Below are positions 9,409-18,368 of a stretch of 64,000 nucleotides of DNA, piece after piece (position 1 is the stretch's first letter; every line of letters begins with the position of its first letter). This stretch comes from CAVVPY01 sp963750295 (GTDB lineage Bacteria > Actinomycetota > Actinomycetes > Mycobacteriales > Jatrophihabitantaceae): assembly GCA_963750295.1 (NCBI GenBank), contig CAVVPY010000005.1, forward strand, positions 248,001-312,000, written 5' to 3'. A model generated the notes under the pieces. It saw nothing but the letters and a program-made list of their open reading frames with translations. It was not told the origin of the DNA and did not search any database. The translations under genes were made by a program, and so were the position numbers.

Positions 9409-11055
9409 GTGACGATCACCAGCACCATGCAGGACGACTTCCCGCTGACCGTGACCGCGATCCTCGAGCACGGGACCCGCGTCTACGGCGAGGCCGAATG
9501 CGTCACCTGGCAGGGCGACGCCCCACCCCGGCGGGCGAGCTTCGCGGAGGTGGGGGCGAACGCGCGCCGGCTGGCTGCTGCGCTCACCCGGCTGGGCATC
9601 GGCACCGGCGACCGCGTCGCGACGCTGTGCTGGAACCACCAGGAGCACCTCGAGGCGTACTACGCCGTGCCGTGCATGGGCGCGGTGCTGCACACGCTCA
9701 ACCTGCGGCTGCCGCCGGCTCAGTTGGCGCACATCGTCAACCACGCCGAGGACCGCATCCTCGCCGTCGACTCGAGCCTGCTGCCGCTGCTCGTCCCGAT
9801 CGCCGCGCAGCTGAGGACGGTCCAGGCGTACGTGGTGATCGGGGACGGCGACGCGTCCGCGCTCGAAGCGCTCGGCACGCCGGTGCACCGCTACGCCGCG
9901 CTGCTCGCAGCCGAGGAACCGGACTTCGAGTGGCCCCGCCTGGACGAGCGGTCGCCGGCGTCGATGTGTTACACGAGCGGCACCACCGGCGATCCGAAGG
10001 GCGTCGTCTACTCGCACCGCTCCACCTACCTGCACGCGATGGCGACGCTGGCGAACACGGTCACCGGCGCGAGCGAGGCCGACCGCGGCCTGGTGATCGT
10101 CCCGATGTTCCACGTCAACGCGTGGGGCATCCCGTACAGCGCGCTGCTCGCCGGGATGTCGATGATCATGCCCGGCCCGTACATGACCCCGGACCAGTTG
10201 TGCGCAGCGATCGAGAACGAGCGCGCCACGCTGGTGTCGGCCGTCCCCACGCTGTGGTCGGGCATTCTGCAGGTGGCCGAGGCGACCGGCGCCGACCTGT
10301 CCTCGGTCCGGCTGGGGACGTCCGGCGGCGCGGCGATCCCGCGCACGCTCATGCAGGCGGTCGACCAGCGCCTCGGCGTGCGGATCATCCAGGGCTGGGG
10401 GATGACCGAGACCTCGCCCGTCGGCGGCATGGCGCACCCGCCGCTCGGGGTCGAGCCGGGGTCGGACGAGGAGCTGGACTGGCGGCAGAAGTCCGGACGG
10501 CTGATCGCCGGCGTGCAGCTGCGTATCGTGGACGACAGCGGGGCCGAACTGCCCTGGGACGGCGAGGCGGTCGGCGAGATCCAGGTGCGCGGGCCGTGGA
10601 TCACCGGCTCGTACCACCTGGACGCCGCGCCGGAGAAGTTCGACGACGGTTGGCTGCGCACCGGCGACATCGGCACGGTCGACCCGCGCGGCTACTTCCA
10701 GATCACCGACCGTTCGAAGGACGTGATCAAGTCGGGCGGTGAGTGGATTTCCTCGGTAGAGCTGGAGAATCTGCTCGCCGGCGCCCCGGACGTGGCCGAG
10801 GTCGCTGTCATCGGCATTCCGGACGAGAAGTGGACCGAGCGCCCGCTGGCCTGCGTGGTCGCGCGCGGGGACTCGGTGCTCGACCCGGCCAAGCTGGCCG
10901 CGTTCCTCGACGGCAAGGTCGCCGGCTGGCAGATCCCGGAGAACTGGGCGTTCATCGACGAGGTGCCCAAGACCTCGGTCGGCAAGTTCGACAAGAAGGT
11001 GCTGCGCGCGCACTACAAGGACGGCGACTACGAGGTGCTGCGCCTGCGCGAATGA
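9409..11055 (+). CDS. Acyl-CoA synthetase (AMP-forming, long/medium-chain type)
   Basis: GTG 9409 is preceded by AGGAG at a good distance; longer starts run into the divergent promoter. The 548-residue protein has the AMP-binding P-loop MCYTSGTTGDPKGVVYSH, the adenylate motif GWGMTETSP, the hinge block WLRTGDIG and the C-terminal catalytic Lys region PKTSVGKFDKKVLR. It activates a carboxylic acid to acyl-CoA through an acyl-adenylate. Sequence style is that of the AlkK/FadD medium-to-long-chain group. It is divergent from the acyl-CoA dehydrogenase pair, with which it probably shares a pathway. Confidence 0.9.
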   Translation: MTITSTMQDDFPLTVTAILEHGTRVYGEAECVTWQGDAPPRRASFAEVGANARRLAAALTRLGIGTGDRVATLCWNHQEHLEAYYAVPCMGAVLHTLNLRLPPAQLAHIVNHAEDRILAVDSSLLPLLVPIAAQLRTVQAYVVIGDGDASALEALGTPVHRYAALLAAEEPDFEWPRLDERSPASMCYTSGTTGDPKGVVYSHRSTYLHAMATLANTVTGASEADRGLVIVPMFHVNAWGIPYSALLAGMSMIMPGPYMTPDQLCAAIENERATLVSAVPTLWSGILQVAEATGADLSSVRLGTSGGAAIPRTLMQAVDQRLGVRIIQGWGMTETSPVGGMAHPPLGVEPGSDEELDWRQKSGRLIAGVQLRIVDDSGAELPWDGEAVGEIQVRGPWITGSYHLDAAPEKFDDGWLRTGDIGTVDPRGYFQITDRSKDVIKSGGEWISSVELENLLAGAPDVAEVAVIGIPDEKWTERPLACVVARGDSVLDPAKLAAFLDGKVAGWQIPENWAFIDEVPKTSVGKFDKKVLRAHYKDGDYEVLRLRE

Positions 11056-11082
11056 CCCTCTTGCACGGCCGCGATCGGACGG

Positions 11083-11760
11083 TCAGGGCCGGAAGCGGTA
11101 ACCCATCCCGGGTTCGGTGATCAGGTGCCGCGGTCGGCTGGGTTCGGGCTCCAGCTTGCGCCGCAGCTGCGCGATGTAGATGCGCAGGTAGGACGGGTCC
11201 GTGTGCTCGGGCGAACCGCGAAGTTCGGTCAGCAGCGCGCGGCCGGTGACCAACTTGCCGGGCCGGCGGACGAGCACTTCGAGCAGGCGCCACTCGGTCG
11301 GCGTGAGGTGGATCGGCTCGCCCGCACGCCCGGTCACGGTCTTCGCCTCGAGGTCGACCAGGGCGACGCCGACCGGCACAGCCTCGGCCGGGAGCGCGGG
11401 CCCGCCCCGGCGCATCGCCGCGCGTAGCCGAGCGAGCAACTCGTCGATGTTGAACGGCTTGGTCACATAGTCGTCCGCGCCCAGGTCAAGGGCGGTGACC
11501 TTGTCGCTGCTGCCCGTCCGGGCCGACAGCACGATGATCGGCGTGGTGGCGTACGCGCGCACGCCGCGGATCACGTCCATCCCGGACAGGTCCGGCAGGC
11601 CCAGATCGAGCAGGATCACGTCGGACTCGGTGCTCGCGGCCGCTGCCAGGGCGCGCGTGCCGGTGTCAGCCTCGACGACGTCGTAGCCGCGTGCGGTCAG
11701 GTTCATCGCGAGCGCACGCAGCAACGCGCGGTCGTCCTCTACGACAAGCACGCGCGTCAT
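11083..11760 (-). CDS. kdpE: KdpE response regulator
   Basis: A 225-residue OmpR-type regulator. The receiver domain has acidic pocket residues E8, D9 and D10, phospho-acceptor D52 in VILLDLGLP, and the conserved Lys in KPFNIDEL. The C-terminal winged helix is complete and ends GMGYRFRP. It is translationally coupled to kdpD by an ATGA overlap. It activates the divergent kdpFABC operon when K+ is limiting or turgor falls, by family knowledge. Convergent with the acyl-CoA ligase gene. Confidence 0.95.
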   Translation of the reverse strand: MTRVLVVEDDRALLRALAMNLTARGYDVVEADTGTRALAAAASTESDVILLDLGLPDLSGMDVIRGVRAYATTPIIVLSARTGSSDKVTALDLGADDYVTKPFNIDELLARLRAAMRRGGPALPAEAVPVGVALVDLEAKTVTGRAGEPIHLTPTEWRLLEVLVRRPGKLVTGRALLTELRGSPEHTDPSYLRIYIAQLRRKLEPEPSRPRHLITEPGMGYRFRP

Positions 11761-14282
11761 CGTCGCGGCGTTTCGGCCAGATCGAGGCGGACGACCAGAG
11801 TCGCGCCCCCGCCGGGGGTGTCCTCGGCGGTGACGGCACCGCCCATCGCCTCGGCGAAGCCCCGGGCGATTGCGAGGCCGAGCCCGACCGAAGCGCCGTC
11901 CGCAGGGGCGTCGTCGCGGCGCTGGAACGCGGCGAAGACCGAGTCGCGGTCACCGACCGGTATGCCGGGCCCGCGATCGATCACGCGCAGTTCGGCGTGC
12001 CCGCCGTGCGTGCTGCCGGTGATGCGGACCGGAACCCCGTCCGGCGCATGCCGGACCGCGTTCTGAACCAGATTGGCGACGACGCGTTCGAGCAGCCCGG
12101 CGTCGGCGTGCACTTCCGGCAGGTCGGCGGGAACGTCGATGTCGAGTGTCGTCCGCCGTGGCACCGCGTGGTCGAGCGCACGCGAGACGACGTCGTCGAG
12201 CCCGACCGGTGACAGCAGGACGGGCAGCACGCCCGCCTGCAGCCGTGAGAGATCGAGCAGGTTGGTGACGAGATCGGTCAGCCGGTCGAGCGCCTCGTCC
12301 GCGGCGGCGAGCAGTTCCTGGCGGTCCGACTCCGACCACGAGACCTCGCCCGAACGAAGACTGGACACGGTCGCCTTGGCCGACGCAATCGGGGTGCGCA
12401 GGTCGTGGCTGACCGCGTTGAGAAGCGCGGTGCGTGCCCGCTCGGCCTCCTCGAGCGGCTCGACCGCCCTGGCCGCCGCGGCCAGTTCCCGCTGGCGGTA
12501 GGCGGTGGCGACCTGGGTGGCGAACGCCGACAGGATGCGCTGGTCCTCGGCCGGTAGCGAGTGGCCGGCCAGCACCAACATCTGACCGTCATCGATGTCG
12601 ACGCAGGCGTCGCCGTCGCCCGGAGCTGTCGGCGGGGTCGGCCCGACGCTCTCGAGCACGACCCAACCCTCGGGCGAGCCGGCTGCCGCGACGAGGCTCA
12701 CCGCGCGCATCGCGAAGGTCTCCTGCACGCGCGTGAGCAGAGCGGTGACCGCATGCTCCCCGCGCAGCAGGCTGCCCGCAAGGGTCGACAGCGTCTCGGC
12801 CTCGGCACCGGCTCGGGCAGCCCGGACCAGCCGCTGCGCTGAGATGTCGACTACACGCGACACGAGGACACCGACCAGCAGGAAGATCACGAGCGCCAGC
12901 AGGTTGTCGCGCTCGGCGATGGTGAACGTGTGGAACGGCGGGGCGAAGTAGAAGTTCAGCAGCAAGCTCCCGGACACAGCGGCCACGAGCGCGGCCCAGA
13001 ACCCGCCGATCAGGCTGGTAATCACGACGATGAGCAGATAGACACTGAGATCGCTGGCAAACGCGAACTGAGACCGGGCAGCGGTGAGCGACACGGTCGC
13101 GACGGCCAGTAGCGCGGCTGCGACAACCACCCCGAGGACGCGCCGTCGTCTCGTCAGGCCGTATCCCGCGGCTGGTAGCGCGGCGCGGGCGCGAGCAACG
13201 TAGTCGTGCGTGACGATGTGGACGTCGATCGAGCCGGACAGCCGGATCACCGTCTCGTTCGTGCCCGCCCCGCCAAGGCGGGCTACCCGCGATCGGCGCC
13301 GCGACTGGCCCAGGACGATCTGCGTCGCGTCGACGCTGCGGGCGAACTCGAGCAGCGCGCGCGGGACGTTGTCGCCGACCACCGAGTGGTAGCTCCCGGC
13401 CAGTGACTCGACGAGGGCGCGTTGAGCTTGCAGGGACGCCGGTCCCGGGCCGGCCAGCCCGTCGCTGCGAGCGATGTGGACCGCCAGCAGTTCGCCGCCG
13501 GTGGAACGGGACGCGATGCGGGCCGCCCGGCGGATGAGGACGTCGCCTTCGGGCCCGCCCGTCAGCGCGACCACGACCCGCTCGCGGGTCTCCCAGAGAC
13601 CGGTGATGCCGTGCTGCTCGCGATACCTGCGCAGTCCCTCGTCCACGCGATCGGCAAGCCACAGCAGCGCCAACTCGCGCAAGGCTGTCAGGTTGCCCCC
13701 TCGGAAGTAGTTGCCGAGGGCTGCATCGATCTTCTCCGGCGGGTAGATGTTGCCGTGGGCCATCCGGCGTCGTAGCGCCTCGGGCGTCATGTCGACCAGT
13801 TCGATCTGGTCGGCGCCGCGCACGACGATGTCGGGCACCGTCTCGTTCTGGGCGACGCCGGTGATCGCCTCGACGACGTCGTTGAGTGACTCGAGATGCT
13901 GGACGTTGACCGTGCTGATCACGTCGATGCCGGAGTAGATCAGATCGACGACGTCCTGCCAGCGCTTGTCATGCGGTCCGGAACCAGGGACGTTCGTGTG
14001 CGCCAACTCGTCCACGAGCACGACGGCCGGCCGGCGGCGCAGGATCGCGTCGAGATCCATCTCGTCGAACGTCGCGTCCCGGTAGCGCACACTGCGGCGA
14101 GCCACGATGGGCAGGGCGCCGATCCGTTCCGCGGTGTGCCGCCGACCATGGGTCTCGACGAAGCCGATCACCACGTCGCTTCCGCGTTCGGCCCGCCGCC
14201 GTCCCTCGTCGAGCATCGCGACGGTCTTGCCGACACCGGCAGCCGCGCCCAGGTAGATCCGCAGCGTGCCGCGCGTGCTCAT
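11757..14282 (-). CDS. kdpD: KdpD sensor histidine kinase
   Basis: ATG 14282, preceded by AAGGGA, gives 841 residues. Order of domains: N-terminal KdpD domain with Walker A GAAAGVGKT at residues 12-20 and LVDELAHTN; a universal-stress-like domain; about four membrane helices in the middle (DUF4118 region, from near residue 390); a GAF-like stretch; then HisKA with SHDLRTPIASAKA and a HATPase domain ending in GLGLAIARGFAEAMGG. It senses K+/ionic conditions and phosphorylates KdpE. Two of the three start options upstream lack a ribosome site. Confidence 0.95.
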   Translation of the reverse strand: MSTRGTLRIYLGAAAGVGKTVAMLDEGRRRAERGSDVVIGFVETHGRRHTAERIGALPIVARRSVRYRDATFDEMDLDAILRRRPAVVLVDELAHTNVPGSGPHDKRWQDVVDLIYSGIDVISTVNVQHLESLNDVVEAITGVAQNETVPDIVVRGADQIELVDMTPEALRRRMAHGNIYPPEKIDAALGNYFRGGNLTALRELALLWLADRVDEGLRRYREQHGITGLWETRERVVVALTGGPEGDVLIRRAARIASRSTGGELLAVHIARSDGLAGPGPASLQAQRALVESLAGSYHSVVGDNVPRALLEFARSVDATQIVLGQSRRRSRVARLGGAGTNETVIRLSGSIDVHIVTHDYVARARAALPAAGYGLTRRRRVLGVVVAAALLAVATVSLTAARSQFAFASDLSVYLLIVVITSLIGGFWAALVAAVSGSLLLNFYFAPPFHTFTIAERDNLLALVIFLLVGVLVSRVVDISAQRLVRAARAGAEAETLSTLAGSLLRGEHAVTALLTRVQETFAMRAVSLVAAAGSPEGWVVLESVGPTPPTAPGDGDACVDIDDGQMLVLAGHSLPAEDQRILSAFATQVATAYRQRELAAAARAVEPLEEAERARTALLNAVSHDLRTPIASAKATVSSLRSGEVSWSESDRQELLAAADEALDRLTDLVTNLLDLSRLQAGVLPVLLSPVGLDDVVSRALDHAVPRRTTLDIDVPADLPEVHADAGLLERVVANLVQNAVRHAPDGVPVRITGSTHGGHAELRVIDRGPGIPVGDRDSVFAAFQRRDDAPADGASVGLGLAIARGFAEAMGGAVTAEDTPGGGATLVVRLDLAETPRR

Positions 14283-14454
14283 CCCGTCCCTTCGCCGATC
14301 GCCCGCCATCAGTGTCCATCAGCGTGCAGCACAGAGCGTGCTGATCGCGCGAATTGAGCGTGACGAACGCGTGAGGATGCCCGGATCGCTTCGACAGCAA
14401 CATATTCCGGCGCCAAGACTGCACCTCGTCCGATCGAGCAATCAGGGAGATTTC
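14283..14454. promoter_or_regulatory. Divergent kdpDE / kdpFABC control region
   Basis: This 172-bp gap separates the regulators from the transporter operon and must carry both promoters and any KdpE site. It contains a hairpin-forming inverted repeat CAGCAC-N5-GTGCTG (14327-14332 and 14338-14343), and an AT-richer CATATTCC near 14401. A ribosome site AGGGAGA precedes the first small gene. I cannot identify the KdpE operator with certainty. Confidence 0.5.
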
Positions 14455-14538
14455 GTGACCGACGTGCTGTTCGTCGTCCTCACGCTGGTGTGCTTCGCGC
14501 TGCTCGCGCTCTGCGCGAAGGGCGTGGAACGACTGTGA
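14455..14538 (+). CDS. 27-residue membrane peptide preceding kdpF
   Basis: GTG 14455 has AGGGAGA upstream. The product is a single hydrophobic helix of the form VLFVVLTLVCFALLALC with a short charged tail (AKGVERL). Its stop overlaps the kdpF start (GTGA), so it is the first gene of the kdp operon. It is not KdpF itself, which follows with the usual PERF ending. Similar tiny genes occur before kdpF in other actinobacteria as far as I recall, but their role is not established. A KdpF-like stabiliser or assembly role is inference. Confidence 0.7.
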   Translation: MTDVLFVVLTLVCFALLALCAKGVERL

Positions 14539-14624
14539 GCGTGGTCAACGGTGTCGGTCTCGGCCTCGCCACCGCCTTCGTGGTCTTCTTCGTGATCGCT
14601 CTGCTCTTTCCCGAACGGTTCTAA
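14535..14624 (+). CDS. kdpF: KdpF, small subunit of the Kdp K+ ATPase
   Basis: A 29-residue single-helix protein, MSVVNGVGLGLATAFVVFFV followed by a short tail ending PERF, which is the typical KdpF C-terminus. It overlaps the preceding small gene by 4 bp and lies 4 bp before kdpA. KdpF stabilises the KdpABC complex in the membrane. Confidence 0.9.
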   Translation: MSVVNGVGLGLATAFVVFFVIALLFPERF

Positions 14625-14628
14625 AGCG

Positions 14629-16293
14629 ATGAGCAGTGACTACGCGGGGGTCGTCTTCGTGGCGACGCTCGTTGCCGCGTTGCTCCTGACCTACCGCCCG
14701 CTCGGTGATTACCTGGCTCGCGTGCTCGCGGCCACCCGGCACCTTCGGGTCGAACGCGCCCTCTATCGCCTGGCGGGGGTCAATCCCGACGTCGATCAGA
14801 CGTGGGCGACGTACCTGCGCTCGATCCTCGCCTTCGGGGCGATCTCGGTTCTCGGGCTGTACGCGTTGCTGCGGGTGCAGCAGCTCTTCGCCCGCCCGTA
14901 CGACGTTGCGCAGATGCCGGTCGACCAGGCGTGGAACGCGGCGGTCAGCTTCGTCACCAATACCAACTGGCAGTCGTATTCAGGCGAGAACGCCCTCGGC
15001 TATGTCGTACAGATGAGCGGGCTCGCAGTTCAGAACTTCGTGTCAGGAGCGGTCGGGATAGCAGTCGCGGTGGCCCTGATTCGAGGCATCAGTCGCAGCC
15101 GCACCGACCGGCTGGGCAACTTCTGGGTCGACGTCACGCGCATCTGCATTCGGGTGCTGCTGCCGCTGTCGTTCCTCGTCGCGATCGTGTTCGTCGCAGG
15201 GGGCGTGGTGCAGAACTTCCACCACTACGAGAGCGTCCGGACGATCGCGGGCGCCACGCAAACGATCACCGGCGGGCCGATCGCCAGCCAGGAGGCGATC
15301 AAAGAACTCGGTACCAATGGCGGCGGCTTCACCAACGCCAATTCGGCGGACCCGTTCGAGAACCCGACACCGTGGACCAACTGGCTGCAGATCTACTTGC
15401 TGTTGTGCATCCCGTTCTCACTGCCGCGCACCTTCGGTCGCCTGATCGGCGATCCGCGCCAGGGGCGGGCGATCGCCACCGTGATGGCAGTCCTCGCCGT
15501 GCTCAGCGTGGCGGCCACGGTGATCTTCCAACTGGCGCACCACGGCACCGTGCCGACCGCCGTCGGGGCGGCGACCGAGGGAACCGAGGTGCGTTTCGGT
15601 GTGGCCGATTCCGGGGTTTTCGCGACCGCCACGACGCTGACGTCCACCGGCGCCGTGGACAGCTTTCACGACTCGTACACAAGTCTCGGCGGCGCGATGA
15701 CGTTGCTGGACATGATGCTCGGCGAGGTCGCGCCGGGTGGAGTCGGATCGGGCTTGTACGGAATGTTGGTCCTGGCCATCGTCACCGTTTTCGTTGCCGG
15801 GCTGATGGTCGGCCGCACGCCCGAATACCTCGGCAAGAAGCTCGGCGCGCGCGAGGTGAAGTTCGCCTCGCTGTACCTGCTGACCACGCCGCTGCTCGTC
15901 CTCGTCGGAACGGCGACGGCGATCGCACTGCCCGGCGAGCGCGCCGGGATGCTCAACGCGGGGGCACACGGCCTGTCCGAGGTGCTGTACGCATTCACGT
16001 CCGCGTCGAACAACAACGGGAGCGCGTTCGCCGGGCTTTCGACGAACACGCACTGGTACAACACCGCGCTCGGCCTCGCGATGCTCTTCGGTCGCTACCT
16101 GCCGATCATCTTCGTCCTCGGGCTGGCCGGGTCGCTGGCGCGCCAGCGGGCCGTCCCCTCATCGGAAGGGACGGTGCCGACGCACACCATGCTCTTCGTC
16201 GGCATGCTCTCGGCAATAACGGTCACGGTCGTCGCGCTCACCTACTTCCCGGCGCTGGCGCTCGGCCCGCTCGCTGAGGGACTGCACCGATGA
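14629..16293 (+). CDS. kdpA: KdpA, K+-translocating channel subunit
   Basis: 554 residues, the normal length for KdpA. Selectivity-filter-like blocks are present, notably TNGGGFTNANSADPFENPT in the middle and SNNNGSAFAG near the C-terminus, along with about ten hydrophobic helices. It binds and conducts K+ in the KdpFABC P-type ATPase of the cytoplasmic membrane. The last four bases overlap kdpB. Confidence 0.96.
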   Translation: MSSDYAGVVFVATLVAALLLTYRPLGDYLARVLAATRHLRVERALYRLAGVNPDVDQTWATYLRSILAFGAISVLGLYALLRVQQLFARPYDVAQMPVDQAWNAAVSFVTNTNWQSYSGENALGYVVQMSGLAVQNFVSGAVGIAVAVALIRGISRSRTDRLGNFWVDVTRICIRVLLPLSFLVAIVFVAGGVVQNFHHYESVRTIAGATQTITGGPIASQEAIKELGTNGGGFTNANSADPFENPTPWTNWLQIYLLLCIPFSLPRTFGRLIGDPRQGRAIATVMAVLAVLSVAATVIFQLAHHGTVPTAVGAATEGTEVRFGVADSGVFATATTLTSTGAVDSFHDSYTSLGGAMTLLDMMLGEVAPGGVGSGLYGMLVLAIVTVFVAGLMVGRTPEYLGKKLGAREVKFASLYLLTTPLLVLVGTATAIALPGERAGMLNAGAHGLSEVLYAFTSASNNNGSAFAGLSTNTHWYNTALGLAMLFGRYLPIIFVLGLAGSLARQRAVPSSEGTVPTHTMLFVGMLSAITVTVVALTYFPALALGPLAEGLHR

Positions 16294-18368
16294 GCGGGAG
16301 CGTCGGTGCCGGCCGGCTGGACCCGAAACTGCTGCTCGCATCGTTGCCGGACGCGCTCGGCAAGCTCGACCCCAGGGCGCTGTGGCGAAACCCGGTCATG
16401 CTGCTGGTCGAAGTCGGCGCCGCGTTCACGACGGCCATCGCCATTGCTGACCCCTCGGTGTTCGCCTGGCTCATCGTCGTGTGGTTGTGGCTGACCGTTG
16501 TGTTCGCCAATCTGGCCGAGGCGGTCGCCGAAGGGCGGGGCAGGGCGCAGGCGGATTCGCTGCGCCGGGCACGCAAGGACACCATCGCGCGCCGCCTCGC
16601 CGTGACCGGTGAGGAGTCGGTGCCGGCGCCGCTGCTGCAGCAGGGCGATCGCGTCGTGTGCGAGGCGGGGGACGTCGTGCCCGGCGACGGTGACGTGGTC
16701 GAGGGAATCGCCAGCGTGGACGAGAGCGCCATCACCGGGGAGAGCGCGCCGGTGATCCGCGAGAGCGGTGGCGACCGCAGTTCGGTCACCGGCGGAACGC
16801 GGGTGTTGTCCGACCGCATCGTCGTGCAGATCACCAACAAGCCGGGGGAATCGTTCATCGACAGGATGATCGCGCTCGTCGAGGGCGCGTCCCGGCAGAA
16901 GACTCCGAACGAGATCGCACTGAGCATCCTGCTCGCCTCGTTGACGATCATCTTCCTGCTCGCCACCGTGACCTTGCAGCCGCTCGCAATCTTCGCGAAG
17001 GCGCAGCAGCCGGGGATCGCGGACAGTGCCGCGCTGGACTCGAACGGCATCACCGGCATCGTGCTGGTGTCGTTGCTCGTCTGCCTCATCCCGACAACGA
17101 TCGGTGCGCTGCTGTCCGCGATCGGCATCGCCGGCATGGACCGCCTCGTCCAGCGCAATGTCCTCGCGATGAGTGGTCGCGCGGTAGAGGCGGCCGGCGA
17201 TGTCGGGACGTTGCTGCTCGACAAGACCGGGACGATCACCCTTGGCAACCGCGAGGCGACCGAGTTCGTCGCCCTCGGTGCGGTCGGGATCGCCGGGCTG
17301 GCCGACGCCGCACAACTGTCCTCGCTCGCGGACGAGACGCCGGAAGGGCGATCGGTGGTCGTGCTGGCCAAGCGCGAGTACGGCCTGCGCGAGCGCGACG
17401 ACCTCGGGCGCGCCACCTTCGTGCCGTTCACGGCGCAGACCCGGATGAGCGGGGTCGACCTCGACGGTGACCGGCAGGTCCGCAAGGGCGCCGCCAGCGC
17501 GGTGTTCGCCTGGGTGCATACCGGTGGCGGGTCCGTCCCGGCGAGCGCCGGCGATGTCGTGGACGCGATCAGCGCGACGGGTGGCACGCCGCTGGTGGTG
17601 GCCGAGCGTGTCGGGACCGACGTGCCACGCGTGCTCGGCGTGATTCATCTCAAGGACGTGGTGAAGCACGCAATGGTCGACCGCTTCGCCGAACTGCGCG
17701 CAATGGGAATCCGCACGGTGATGATCACCGGCGACAATCCGCTGACAGCAAAGGCGATTGCGGGCGAAGCGGGGGTCGACGACTTCCTCGCCGAGGCCAC
17801 GCCAGAGGACAAGCTGGCCCTGATCAAGCGCGAACAGCGCGGCGGCAAGCTCGTCGCGATGACAGGCGATGGCACCAACGACGCGCCGGCCCTCGCGCAG
17901 GCTGATGTCGGCGTCGCGATGAACACCGGGACATCGGCGGCGAAGGAAGCCGGCAACATGGTCGACCTCGACTCCGATCCGACGAAGCTGATCGAGATCG
18001 TCGAGATCGGCAAGCAACTGCTGATCACGCGGGGCGCGTTGACGACGTTCTCGATCGCGAACGACGTCGCGAAGTACTTCGCGATCATCCCGGCGATGTT
18101 CGCGGCGGTGTACCCGGGGCTCGACGCGCTCAACCTCATGCGGCTGCACTCGCCCGAGTCCGCGATCTTGTCCGCGGTGATCTTCAACGCGCTGATCATC
18201 GTGGTGCTGATTCCGTTGGCATTGCGCGGCGTGCGCTACCGGCCCTCGAATGCGGCGGCGATGCTGCGCCGAAACATCGTGATCTACGGTTTGGGCGGCA
18301 TCGTCGTCCCGTTCGTCGGCATCAAGCTCATCGATTTGCTGGTCGCGCTCGTTCCCGGGATCGGGTGA
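16290..18368 (+). CDS. kdpB: KdpB, P-type ATPase catalytic subunit
   Basis: 692 residues. P-type ATPase motifs are in order: actuator TGES (ESAITGESAPV), phosphorylation site DKTGTITLGN, nucleotide-binding KGAASAVFAW, and hinge GDGTNDAPALAQADVGVAMN. Seven or so membrane helices. It couples ATP hydrolysis to K+ import with KdpA. Start and stop overlap kdpA and kdpC by four bases each. Confidence 0.97.
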   Translation: MSGSVGAGRLDPKLLLASLPDALGKLDPRALWRNPVMLLVEVGAAFTTAIAIADPSVFAWLIVVWLWLTVVFANLAEAVAEGRGRAQADSLRRARKDTIARRLAVTGEESVPAPLLQQGDRVVCEAGDVVPGDGDVVEGIASVDESAITGESAPVIRESGGDRSSVTGGTRVLSDRIVVQITNKPGESFIDRMIALVEGASRQKTPNEIALSILLASLTIIFLLATVTLQPLAIFAKAQQPGIADSAALDSNGITGIVLVSLLVCLIPTTIGALLSAIGIAGMDRLVQRNVLAMSGRAVEAAGDVGTLLLDKTGTITLGNREATEFVALGAVGIAGLADAAQLSSLADETPEGRSVVVLAKREYGLRERDDLGRATFVPFTAQTRMSGVDLDGDRQVRKGAASAVFAWVHTGGGSVPASAGDVVDAISATGGTPLVVAERVGTDVPRVLGVIHLKDVVKHAMVDRFAELRAMGIRTVMITGDNPLTAKAIAGEAGVDDFLAEATPEDKLALIKREQRGGKLVAMTGDGTNDAPALAQADVGVAMNTGTSAAKEAGNMVDLDSDPTKLIEIVEIGKQLLITRGALTTFSIANDVAKYFAIIPAMFAAVYPGLDALNLMRLHSPESAILSAVIFNALIIVVLIPLALRGVRYRPSNAAAMLRRNIVIYGLGGIVVPFVGIKLIDLLVALVPGIG

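Noticed and set aside
14283..14454. c-di-AMP (ydaO) riboswitch upstream of kdp
   Set aside because: The gap is short and I could not match the conserved cores of that riboswitch; a KdpE-controlled promoter suffices.
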